A DNA stretch of 42,609 nucleotides from an uncultured Eubacteriales bacterium (lineage in GTDB: Bacteria > Bacillota > Clostridia > Oscillospirales > CAG-272). Each line of letters begins with the position of its first letter. Positions within the stretch are counted from its first letter, which is position 1. The translations under genes were made by a program, and so were the position numbers. This document shows positions 25,605 to 32,627 of this stretch, piece by piece. Below the pieces are notes generated by a model that was not told the origin of the DNA, did no database searches, and saw nothing but the letters and a program-made list of their open reading frames with translations. The DNA lies in NCBI GenBank assembly GCA_934433485.1, contig CAKRZR010000018.1, forward strand, positions 1-42,609, read 5' to 3'.

Positions 25605-25800
25605 CGCAGCCGCTTGCGATTGGGGAACGGATCGCTCAAATTGGTGAGCAGTCGGACTTGCACAAACTATATCTATACCAATCTTCTTATAAAAGGTTCT
25701 TGCACAGGCTCGGAGAAATCTTTGATTTCTCCTGAAGAATGCTTTCGCATTCTTCCATCTTAACAAGAAGCCGCGTTTCCCCTCATCCCCCTGTTCCAGA
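25605..25800 (+). repeat. Family B intergenic repeat, copy 4, with two inserted hairpins
   Basis: The core is at 25653-25667. GGAGAAATC-TTT-GATTTCTCC (25712-25732) and GAAGAATGC-TTTC-GCATTCTTC (25734-25755) are perfect hairpins at the position where copy 2 carries a different one. The C-run tail ends near 25797. Confidence 0.8.
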
Positions 25801-25804
25801 AAGA

Positions 25805-26968
25805 TTACTTGTTGCCGTAAGTCCCCTCGGTGGAGAATACGACGCCGGAGTCTTCTTTGGCTTTGGAGGTCGCGATCTTTTCCTGGAGGGCTTCCCAGAA
25901 TTCCTCGCCGTCGTTCTTGACCTCGACCCACTTGTTCTTCCAGGAGGAGAGCATCATCGCGTTGGAGATGGACAGACCGTTCACGCCTTCCATACCGGGC
26001 GCCAGCAGCGGTTCGCCGTGCAGGATGTGATTCGTGAAGTTCTTCAGAATGCCCACATGCTGTTCACCGTGTCCCTCTACCTGCAGCTCTACAGTCTCGT
26101 TCGGAATGGTGTCAAAGCCCTTCGTGCTGTTGGCTGTAACGTCACGCTCGTCCGCGGAGAGCTTCGTGTACATCAGATGGCCGTCCTCGTACACCAGCTT
26201 GCCCTTGGAGCCGGTGACCTCCAGACGGTTCGTGCCCGGGTATTCGCCCGTCGTCGTGATGAACACACCCGTCGCGCCGTTTGCGTACTCCGCCATAGCT
26301 GTCACGTCGTCCTCGACCTCGATGTCGTGGTATTTACCGATCGCGCAGCTTGCGAAGATCCGCTGCGGCATGCCGAAGATCCACTGCCACAGGTCGAGAT
26401 TGTGCGGGCACTGGTTCAGGAGTACGCCGCCGCCTTCGCCTGCCCAGGTCGCGCGCCATCCGCCGCTGTTGTAGTATGCCTGCGTGCGGTACCAGTTCGT
26501 GATGATCCAGATGCAGCGCTTCAGCTCGCCGAGCTCGCCGTTCTGTACCATTTCGCGCATCTTCTGATAGAACTTGTCCGTTCTCTGATTGTACATGATC
26601 CCGAACGCAAGACCGCTCTTTTCCGCCTTGTCCATGAATTCGTAGACCTTCTTCGTGTATACGCCGATCGGCTTCTCGCTCAGCACGTGGATGCCCGCGT
26701 CAAAGGCGTCCATGCCGATGATGGGGTGCCAGTAGTGCGGGGTCGCGATCATCACCGCGTCGATTTTGCCCGAAGCGAGCATTTCCTTGTAGTCCGCGAA
26801 ATACGATACCGCGTCGCCGCAGACCGATTTCGCCCAGTCCAGTCTCGCCGGCTTGATATCGCAGACCGCCGTCAGCACAGCGCCCGGAACCTTGCCGCCG
26901 AAAAGATTGTTCACGTGCGACGAACCCATGTTGCCGAGTCCGACCACGCCAAAACGTACCTGTTCCAT
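25805..26968 (-). CDS. Gfo/Idh/MocA-family oxidoreductase
   Basis: A 387-aa NAD(P)-dependent oxidoreductase, usually acting on sugars, inositols or sugar derivatives. The Rossmann motif GLGNMG is at 10-15 and the characteristic EKP triad at E98-K99-P100. The C-terminal substrate domain carries 'GGGVLLNQCPHNLDL', typical of the family. GGGAGGAA lies just before ATG at 26968. It is divergent from an AraC regulator across a 233-bp intergenic region with two strong promoters and repeated motifs. The TIM-barrel gene lies downstream on the same strand. Substrate cannot be told from sequence. Confidence 0.93.
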   Translation of the reverse strand: MEQVRFGVVGLGNMGSSHVNNLFGGKVPGAVLTAVCDIKPARLDWAKSVCGDAVSYFADYKEMLASGKIDAVMIATPHYWHPIIGMDAFDAGIHVLSEKPIGVYTKKVYEFMDKAEKSGLAFGIMYNQRTDKFYQKMREMVQNGELGELKRCIWIITNWYRTQAYYNSGGWRATWAGEGGGVLLNQCPHNLDLWQWIFGMPQRIFASCAIGKYHDIEVEDDVTAMAEYANGATGVFITTTGEYPGTNRLEVTGSKGKLVYEDGHLMYTKLSADERDVTANSTKGFDTIPNETVELQVEGHGEQHVGILKNFTNHILHGEPLLAPGMEGVNGLSISNAMMLSSWKNKWVEVKNDGEEFWEALQEKIATSKAKEDSGVVFSTEGTYGNK

Positions 26969-27034
26969 AGTTCCTCCCGTGGGAATTGTTGTGGATCGAC
27001 AGCGGAATCCACCGCCTGCCGGTCGCTTAAGGAT

Positions 27035-27063
27035 ATTGTAGCATAATCGCCCGCGAATTGCAA
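27035..27063 (-). promoter_or_regulatory. Promoter of the Gfo/Idh gene
   Basis: On the minus strand TTGCAA (27058-27063), 17 bp ending in TGC, TACAAT (27035-27040). Confidence 0.82.
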
Positions 27064-27091
27064 TGGTATTTGTGAAGTTTTTCACTCCTTT

Positions 27092-27121
27092 TGCCATATT
27101 TTCCATGGAGCTCTGCCATAT
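27092..27121. promoter_or_regulatory. Candidate AraC-type operator: TGCCATAT direct repeat
   Basis: TGCCATAT occurs at 27092-27099 and 27114-27121, 22 bp apart, close to two helical turns, between the divergent promoters. The right copy ends 12 bp before the AraC promoter -35. AraC-family proteins often bind two direct half-sites about 21 bp apart. Binding is inferred. Confidence 0.5.
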
Positions 27122-27133
27122 CGCCGTCTGCTC

Positions 27134-27162
27134 TTGCAATTTTCGTTTGCATTTGGTATACT
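27134..27162 (+). promoter_or_regulatory. Promoter of the AraC regulator gene
   Basis: TTGCAA (27134-27139), 17 bp ending in TGG, TATACT (27157-27162). TTTGCAT repeats at 27146-27152 and 27164-27170 flank the -10. Confidence 0.82.
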
Positions 27163-27201
27163 GTTTGCATATGAAAAATCAAACGCAAAAAGGAGCGTGC
27201 C

Positions 27202-28014
27202 ATGAGCGATTTTTCCTATTACGAAATGAAAGCGGATAAGGACGGATATTTCCACATGTATTACTATCCGACCAGCCGCAGCAAATACGCAGACACCATC
27301 CACTATCATCGGAGCCTGGAATTTGTCTATGTCGCCGCGGGAGCCATGCCGGTACATGTCGACGGGAATCACTGGACGATGCACGCCGGCGATGCGCTGT
27401 TCGTGGATGGCTGGAAGGTTCATTATTATGACGCCGTGGATGGCGCGGAAATTTATATTTTCTTAGCGTCTCCGATGTATCTGCCCCATCGCGCCGACGA
27501 TGAATACACGCTGCCGGCAGCCATGCGTACTTCACCGGAGAGCGGAGCCAGACTGCGCTCCCTCTGCGCAGAGCTTTTTCCGATCTGGCGGCAGAGCAAC
27601 CCATACCGCGTGTACGGCTTTGTGAACGACTTCTGGAGCATCCTCTACGACGCGCACCGCGTGAAAAAGACGGAGGAGACGCAGCCAGCGTTCCCGATTA
27701 CGGAGATTTTGGAATATCTCGGCGACCATTTTACGGAGGATATTCACCTGGGACAGCTCGCGAGAATGTATAATTATACAGAAACGTATTTCTCCGCCTG
27801 TTTCAACCGGTACCTGAACATGCCTCTGCGCGCGTACGTCAACCGCCTGCGGATCCGGTACGCGGATCGGCTCCTGGAGGAGGGATGGACGAAAACGGCG
27901 GCAGCGGCGGAATGCGGGTACACCAGTCCGAACACCTTTTACCGCGCGTTTCAGAAATACCACAAAAACACGGAGCTGGAGATCCCCGGCGATCCCCGGT
28001 TTACGGAATCGTAA
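27202..28014 (+). CDS. AraC-family transcriptional regulator with cupin sensor
   Basis: A 270-aa regulator. The N-terminal part (about 25-115) is a cupin-like sugar sensor ('IHYHRSLEFVYV', 'HAGDALFVDG'). The C-terminal part (about 167-262) has the two helix-turn-helices of the AraC family, with 'LGQLARMYNYTETYFSACF' and 'AAAECGYTSPNTFYRAFQ' (each under 20 residues). AAAAAGGAG lies 7 nt before ATG. It is divergent from the Gfo/Idh gene and upstream of a sugar-binding lipoprotein gene. It probably controls one or both in response to a sugar. Confidence 0.92.
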   Translation: MSDFSYYEMKADKDGYFHMYYYPTSRSKYADTIHYHRSLEFVYVAAGAMPVHVDGNHWTMHAGDALFVDGWKVHYYDAVDGAEIYIFLASPMYLPHRADDEYTLPAAMRTSPESGARLRSLCAELFPIWRQSNPYRVYGFVNDFWSILYDAHRVKKTEETQPAFPITEILEYLGDHFTEDIHLGQLARMYNYTETYFSACFNRYLNMPLRAYVNRLRIRYADRLLEEGWTKTAAAAECGYTSPNTFYRAFQKYHKNTELEIPGDPRFTES

Positions 28015-28056
28015 ATTTTGACAGTGATTCTGTCCCTCCTTCGCTAATTTTTGTCA

Positions 28057-28085
28057 TTGCCGAACGATGCGGGATATGGTATAAT
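28057..28085 (+). promoter_or_regulatory. Promoter of the solute-binding lipoprotein gene
   Basis: TTGCCG (28057-28062), 17 bp ending in TGG, TATAAT (28080-28085). The leader to ATG is about 210 nt. Confidence 0.75.
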
Positions 28086-28096
28086 AAAGATGTTGT

Positions 28097-28302
28097 TTTC
28101 ACCCGATCGCCCATCACTGCCTCACCGCGCGGGAATACCGGCTGCGAACCGTTTTGCCGTCGGCATTTTCGCTCGGCGGCATAGGCGGACGATGGGTCGG
28201 TGAAAGGCAGAATGAATTTTGGGATTTCACTGGATAGAGCACCGTACGCGGGTGAGGACAAAGAAACGCTCTGTGCGAACGTGAAAAAAGGAGACAGAAA
28301 CC
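28097..28302 (+). ncRNA. Structured leader RNA, candidate cis-regulator
   Basis: A long-range stem closes 28097-28205: TTTCAC (28097-28102), CGA (28104-28106) and CCCATC (28110-28115) pair with GATGGG (28191-28196), TCG (28197-28199) and GTGAAA (28200-28205). Inside are GCCT/AGGC (28119-28122 with 28183-28186) and TGCCG/CGGCA (28155-28159 with 28177-28181). A second TTTCAC (28225-28230) can pair with GTGAAA at 28200-28205 or at 28281-28286, next to the AAGGAG site (28288-28293). Exclusive pairings near the ribosome binding site suggest a translational switch. I recognise no known riboswitch class. Confidence 0.5.
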
Positions 28303-29811
28303 ATGAAGCTTTCTGCGAAAAAAACGATTGCTGCGCTGCTTGCCGGGCTTCTCTTATTCTCCGGCTGCAACGGCGGAGCATCCTCCGGCGAGACCGAAGA
28401 GCCGCGGCAGGATACCACAGGCGGCGCCAATACCGCTTCTGCCGAAACCGAAACGGAGGCTCCGGACGATTACGCGCTCCGTATGCAGACGAAGGACTCC
28501 CTGCCGGCGGACGCGGATCTGGCAGGGGAAACCATCCACATTGCGTATATGCAGGCGTATCAGAACGATGCTGTTGGCGATGAAGAAGGCGCGGATGTGG
28601 TCGGCGACGCGATATACGCGAGAAATACCGCGGTAAAGGACCGCCTGAACGCGGACATCCAGTTCGTCAACGGCGGACTTGGTTGGGATCTCTACCGCGA
28701 TGTGCTGTTGGCGTCTTTGATGGCAGGCAGCCATGAATTTGACATTCTGCACGTGTGGCAGTCGTGGTTCGCGCCCTTTGTGACCAACGGCTCCCTGCTC
28801 CCCGTGAACGACGCGCCGTACATCGACGTTTCGCAGCCATGGTGGGCGGTCGATTTCATGAAGGAATTTTCCGTCAACGGCACGACGTACCATTTCTTAG
28901 CCGGCGACATCAACCCCGGCCTGCTCACGAGTCAGGGCTGCGTCTATTTCAACAAGCCGCTGTACGAAGATTACTTTGAGAGCGCGGACAATCTCTATCA
29001 GATGGTGCTCGATGGCAAGTGGACGTACGAGGCGCTCTACAGCCAGTCCGAGGCGTTCTATGTGGACGTCAACGGCGACGGAGCCAAGGACACGAACGAC
29101 CAGCTCGGCTACGGCATCATCACCGGCAACATCATCGATCACCTCTTCTATGACGCGGGCGCAGAGATGACCACCCGGGATACGGACGGCAAGCCGGTTC
29201 TGAACGGCAACAGCGAGCACAATGTCAATCTGATGGAGTGGATCCTCCGCTTCTGCTACGACAACACAGGTTCGCTGCTCTATCCCGCGACGGAGGAAGG
29301 TCTGCAGGAGATCCGCGAGAACTTCATCTCCGGCAAAAACGCGTTCTTGCTGTCCTTTTTGAATATGGCGGGCAGACTCCGCGATATGGAGGACAACTAC
29401 GGCATCATCCCCTATCCGAAATACGATGAAAAGCAGGAATCCTATCTGAGTCTGGTACACGACGACGCACCGCTCTACGCGCTTCCCGCGGACTGCACGA
29501 AGTACGACGACTGCTGCCTCGTTCTGGAAGCCATGGCAGCCGAAAGCTACCGCCGTGTGACGCTGGTAAATTACGAGAAGGCGTTAAAGACAAAGTACGT
29601 CCGTGACGCGGTATCCCCTCAGATCATCGACATCATCCGCGACAACCCGACGACGGACTTCGGCTATATCTACAGCTACGCGCTCGACAACCTTGGCCTG
29701 CTCTGCAGAATCATCGCGGGCAAGGGCAAGAATATCTACACCTCCTATTACCGCAGCCACGAGGGACAGGCACAGAAGTACCTGGATGAGCTGATTGAAA
29801 AGGCACAGTAA
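28303..29811 (+). CDS. ABC-type sugar-binding lipoprotein (family 1 solute-binding protein)
   Basis: A 502-aa extracellular lipoprotein that would capture a sugar or oligosaccharide for an ABC importer. The signal peptide ends in a lipobox, LFSGC, with Cys22 as the lipidated residue. A Ser/Thr/Glu-rich tether follows (about 23-55). The body has the large family 1 substrate-binding fold, including 'FDILHVWQSWFAPFVTNGSL'-type segments (first part only 15 residues conserved) and a calcium-loop-like 'DVNGDGAKDTND'. AAGGAG lies 9 nt before ATG. No permease or ATPase gene is beside it, so it must work with components coded elsewhere, or it is an orphan sensor. Confidence 0.9.
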   Translation: MKLSAKKTIAALLAGLLLFSGCNGGASSGETEEPRQDTTGGANTASAETETEAPDDYALRMQTKDSLPADADLAGETIHIAYMQAYQNDAVGDEEGADVVGDAIYARNTAVKDRLNADIQFVNGGLGWDLYRDVLLASLMAGSHEFDILHVWQSWFAPFVTNGSLLPVNDAPYIDVSQPWWAVDFMKEFSVNGTTYHFLAGDINPGLLTSQGCVYFNKPLYEDYFESADNLYQMVLDGKWTYEALYSQSEAFYVDVNGDGAKDTNDQLGYGIITGNIIDHLFYDAGAEMTTRDTDGKPVLNGNSEHNVNLMEWILRFCYDNTGSLLYPATEEGLQEIRENFISGKNAFLLSFLNMAGRLRDMEDNYGIIPYPKYDEKQESYLSLVHDDAPLYALPADCTKYDDCCLVLEAMAAESYRRVTLVNYEKALKTKYVRDAVSPQIIDIIRDNPTTDFGYIYSYALDNLGLLCRIIAGKGKNIYTSYYRSHEGQAQKYLDELIEKAQ

Positions 29812-29905
29812 GGCGAAAAGTGATATGCTCTGTCTTTGACCATTCCGTCCCCTATGCGTTTTTTGGTCGATTTTCCGACACGGCAACAGCATTTCCTTTT
29901 TTACA

Positions 29906-30030
29906 CAGAAAATCAGGACAGACATCCCACTGTGCCGAGGTAAAGAGGTCCGAAAGGTTTTCTGATCGTTTGTAAAACTTGAGGTTTTACAAACTTCACT
30001 TGACGCACCGGAATTGCACAAACGATATCC
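29906..30030 (+). repeat. Family B-related repeat, copy 5, near-duplicate of 42502-42609
   Basis: The core variant CGGAATTGCACAAAC is at 30009-30023. The stretch 29906-29935 matches 42502-42531 with one difference. Here a perfect 11-bp hairpin, GTTTGTAAAAC-TTGAG-GTTTTACAAAC (29968-29994), is complete; the other copy has only the left arm. Confidence 0.8.
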
Positions 30031-30065
30031 ATTTTATCCCAGATAGAAAGTTTTTGAAGGGGACC

Positions 30066-30100
30066 GGGAAACTTTTTTCAAAAAGTTTCCCCAAGTCCGT
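30066..30100. repeat. Long A/T-G/C hairpin in the family B copy
   Basis: GGGAAACTTTTT and AAAAAGTTTCCC are separated by TCA, a perfect 12-bp hairpin. The C/T end resembles the tail of other family B copies, and it may terminate upstream transcripts. Confidence 0.55.
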
Positions 30101-30147
30101 TTCCCCAAAAGTAAATGCTGTTGCCCCGGATTTTCCGACAAATGCTC

Positions 30148-30176
30148 TTGCAATCCGGCGGCGGATATGGTATACT
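30148..30176 (+). promoter_or_regulatory. Promoter of guaA
   Basis: TTGCAA (30148-30153), 17 bp ending in TGG, TATACT (30171-30176). Confidence 0.84.
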
Positions 30177-30194
30177 ACCTGTATACAAGGCAAT

Positions 30195-30264
30195 GCCCCG
30201 GCAAACGACACGCGAACCGGGGTTTTGCGCTATCTTTGCGGACAACAGCACCGCTTGCCGGGGC
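30195..30264 (+). promoter_or_regulatory. Candidate attenuator-type leader of guaA
   Basis: Segment A GCCCCGGCAA (30195-30204) is perfectly complementary over 10 bp to segment C TTGCCGGGGC (30255-30264). Its inner CCCCGG (30196-30201) also pairs with B CCGGGG (30217-30222), which is followed by TTTT. A:B resembles a terminator and A:C would prevent it. The signal that would choose between them is unknown. No purine-riboswitch (G-box) signature is visible. Confidence 0.5.
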
Positions 30265-30291
30265 CGGAACGGTGCGAAAAAAGGAGAATGT

Positions 30292-31272
30292 ATGGAACAG
30301 AACAAGAGACCGGAAACGATGGAACGGATCACGACCGCAGCGCTGGCGCAGGCGTTCATTGACGAGCAGCTGGCGGCGATCAAAGCGCAGGTCGGCGACA
30401 AAAAGGTACTGCTTGCCCTGTCCGGCGGTGTGGATTCGTCGGTGGTGGCGGCACTGCTCATCCGTGCGATCGGACAGAACCTGGTGTGCGTCCACGTGAA
30501 CCATGGTCTGCTGCGTAAGGGCGAGCCGGAGCAGGTGATCGAGGTGTTCCGCAACCAGATGAACGCGAACCTCGTGTACGTAGACGCCGTGGATCGTTTC
30601 CTCGATAAGCTGGCGGGCGTCGCGGAGCCGGAGAAGAAGCGCAAAATCATCGGTGCGGAGTTCATCCGTGTGTTTGAGGAAGAAGCGAGAAAGCAGGACG
30701 GCATCGAATTCCTGGCGCAGGGCACGATCTACCCGGACATCCTCGAATCCGGTCCGGTCAAGGCGCACCACAACGTCGGCGGACTGCCGGAGGATCTGCG
30801 GTTTGAACTGGTGGAGCCGCTGAAGTTCTTATTCAAGGACGAAGTGCGCGTGGTCGGCAAAACGCTCGGTCTGCCGGACAACATGGTCTATCGCCAGCCG
30901 TTCCCGGGACCTGGTCTGGGCGTGCGCTGCCTCGGCGCGATTACGAGAGACAGACTGGAAGCCGTGCGTGAATCCGACGCGATCCTGCGGGAAGAATTTG
31001 CCGCCGCCGGTCTTGCCGGAAAAGTGTGGCAGTACTTCACGGTCGTTCCGGATTTCAAGTCGGTCGGCGTCCGTGACGACAAGCGCACCTTTGAGTACCC
31101 GGTCATCCTGCGCGCCGTCAACACCAAGGACGCCATGACCGCCACCGTAGAGGACGTTCCGTTCGCGCTCTTACAAAAGATCACCGCAAGAATCACCGGC
31201 GAGGTCAAAGGCGTCAACCGCGTGCTGTACGACCTGACCCCGAAGCCGTGCGGGACCATTGAGTGGGAATGA
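30292..31272 (+). CDS. guaA: GMP synthase, ATP-pyrophosphatase and dimerisation half only
   Basis: A 326-aa enzyme part that adenylates XMP and aminates it to GMP. The ATP-PPase P-loop is SGGVDSS (44-50). The family segments 'QGTIYPDILES', 'HHNVGGLPEDL', 'RQPFPGPGLGVRCLG' and the C-terminal 'VNRVLYDLTPKPCGTIEWE' (dimerisation, XMP binding) are intact. A typical GuaA has about 510 residues with an N-terminal glutamine amidotransferase; here none exists, and the upstream 480 bp cannot hold one. The enzyme must use free ammonia or a separate subunit. AAGGAG lies 5 nt before ATG at 30292. The last codons form the first bases of a 100-bp tandem repeat. Confidence 0.94.
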   Translation: MEQNKRPETMERITTAALAQAFIDEQLAAIKAQVGDKKVLLALSGGVDSSVVAALLIRAIGQNLVCVHVNHGLLRKGEPEQVIEVFRNQMNANLVYVDAVDRFLDKLAGVAEPEKKRKIIGAEFIRVFEEEARKQDGIEFLAQGTIYPDILESGPVKAHHNVGGLPEDLRFELVEPLKFLFKDEVRVVGKTLGLPDNMVYRQPFPGPGLGVRCLGAITRDRLEAVRESDAILREEFAAAGLAGKVWQYFTVVPDFKSVGVRDDKRTFEYPVILRAVNTKDAMTATVEDVPFALLQKITARITGEVKGVNRVLYDLTPKPCGTIEWE

Positions 31273-31488
31273 TGTGCGGTTGAACCGTGACGCGATCCAT
31301 CCCACTCTTGAAAAAATCCCCGCGAAACGGGTATTTTTTCCGATGTTGGGTGCGGCAGTGGAGTGGGAATGATGTGCGGTTGATTGGTGACGCGATCCAT
31401 CCCACTCTCGAAAAAATCCCCACGAAACGGGTATTTTTTCCGATGTTTGAGCTTGTAAGTAACGAGTGGGAATAATGTGCGGTTGAAT
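31261..31488 (+). repeat. 100-bp tandem repeat covering the guaA 3' end and terminators
   Basis: Two units start at 31261 and 31361 with exactly 100-bp spacing and few differences up to about 31447 in the second. A third partial unit starts at 31464 (GAGTGGGAATAATGTGCGG). Each unit holds GAGTGGGA pairing with TCCCACTC about 32 nt later, then a terminator-like AAAAAAT..CCCG and CGGG..ATTTTTT stem. The first unit begins in the codons for the last residues of GuaA (EWE-stop). Confidence 0.9.
31310..31340 (+). terminator. Terminator of guaA
   Basis: AAAAAATCCCCG, loop CGAAA, then CGGGTATTTTTT. It is repeated 100 bp later at about 31410-31440. Confidence 0.8.
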
Positions 31489-31502
31489 ATTTCAAATCAC
31501 TG

Positions 31503-31540
31503 AAAAAAGACGGGGAACGGAAAAAGCCTCGTCTTTTTTT
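31503..31540 (+). terminator. Third terminator-like stem after guaA
   Basis: AAAAAAGACG (31503-31512) pairs with CGTCTTTTTTT (31530-31540). It closes the repeat region just before the promoter of the next gene. Confidence 0.75.
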
Positions 31541-31550
31541 GAGACGTCTA

Positions 31551-31579
31551 TTGCTTTTTGGTATGTTACATGCTATAAT
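31551..31579 (+). promoter_or_regulatory. Promoter of the DUF4236-type gene
   Basis: TTGCTT (31551-31556), 17 bp ending in TGC, TATAAT (31574-31579). The leader of about 140 nt contains a GATGCT/AGCATC stem. Confidence 0.75.
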
Positions 31580-31724
31580 GTTTTACATAGAATATTTAAA
31601 AGATGCTGGTGTGTGTTTCTTGTAATTGATTTGTATGCATAGCATCCTTTGATTTTGTTTCAATAGAATGTGTCAAATGGATTGAAGCATACTACTAAGA
31701 ACTCAGATAAAAGGGAGATACTTT

Positions 31725-32513
31725 ATGGGATGGCATTGGCGTAAAAGTAAAAAGTTTGGTCCATTCCGTATAACTGCAAGCAAAAGCGGTATTAGCACGT
31801 CCGTAGGTGGTAAGGGATTTCGACTTACACAATCAACAAACGGCAAAATTAAGGTCACGACTGGTATTCCTGGTACGGGATTATATCATACGCGGACGAT
31901 CTCTTCTCTTGAAAAAACGCAATGTATGCGAAACAACGGTAGGTTATCCACTATCGTGATCATTGTACTTATTTTGATGATTATCGGAGTCATGATTTTT
32001 CTGCGTCCGCATAATGGCACTTTGCCTGATCCGATGGAATCGCAGGAAAGACCTGTTGAAACCACAGCTCCTTTTGTTTTTGTTGATGATATTGCTTCAG
32101 TTTTTCTTAGCACGAACGGGTATGAAAGAATTGGATGTCAATTACACGATGTTTCCGTAGACAAACTGCATATTATAAATGAAAATCCAGAAATTGCCGA
32201 TATAAACATTGATAACATTGCAGAGGAGGGTGTTTCACTCACTGTAACTGCTCTTTCTCCTGGAACCGGCTATTTCTCTTTGACAGATGGTGCATACACT
32301 TCTGAGCGAATTTGTGTTGTGGTCGAAAATAGTTCCAATGGAGCATCTGGTACAACTTCCTCGACAGATGGCACATACATTGCAAACAAAAATACAGGTG
32401 TATACCACCGAAGCAGCTGTTCAGCTCTACCAGATACAGAGAACAGAGAATACATAAGTGCGAATGAGGCTGCTGAGGGAGATTATACACCGTGTCAGAT
32501 TTGTAAACCATAA
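31725..32513 (+). CDS. DUF4236-type membrane protein with C-terminal Cys/His module
   Basis: A 262-aa protein. The first 50 residues resemble DUF4236 (WRKSKKFGPFRIT, SGISTSVGGKGF). A transmembrane helix spans about 74-93. The outer part (about 110-205) looks like a beta-rich Ig-like fold. The C-terminal 40 residues (VYHRSSC ... TPCQICKP) carry H228, C232, C257 and C260, a pattern like the Ada-type metal-binding tail seen on some secreted proteins. Codon and base use are clearly AT-rich compared with neighbours, pointing to transfer. AAGGGAG lies 8 nt before ATG. Function unknown. Confidence 0.82.
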   Translation: MGWHWRKSKKFGPFRITASKSGISTSVGGKGFRLTQSTNGKIKVTTGIPGTGLYHTRTISSLEKTQCMRNNGRLSTIVIIVLILMIIGVMIFLRPHNGTLPDPMESQERPVETTAPFVFVDDIASVFLSTNGYERIGCQLHDVSVDKLHIINENPEIADINIDNIAEEGVSLTVTALSPGTGYFSLTDGAYTSERICVVVENSSNGASGTTSSTDGTYIANKNTGVYHRSSCSALPDTENREYISANEAAEGDYTPCQICKP

Positions 32514-32537
32514 AACGGATGTTTATAATGTCAAGCC

Positions 32538-32570
32538 CCCATTCGTTAGACAAGGAATCTAACGAATGGG
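32538..32570. terminator. 13-bp perfect hairpin at the right edge of the AT-rich island
   Basis: CCCATTCGTTAGA (32538-32550) and TCTAACGAATGGG (32558-32570), loop of 7 nt. No T tract follows, so it is not a clear intrinsic terminator. It resembles in style the hairpins in the family B repeats. Confidence 0.5.
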
Positions 32571-32627
32571 ATGTATTTCGTGATAAAATAGGGTGACTAC
32601 ACTACATCCAAAAGGACGGTATACCAT

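Noticed and set aside
30177..30291. Purine (G-box) riboswitch before guaA
   Set aside because: The conserved loop and junction sequences of the purine aptamer are absent; only alternative helices are seen.
31261..31488. CRISPR array
   Set aside because: Units are 100 bp and nearly identical throughout, with no short repeat plus variable spacer pattern.
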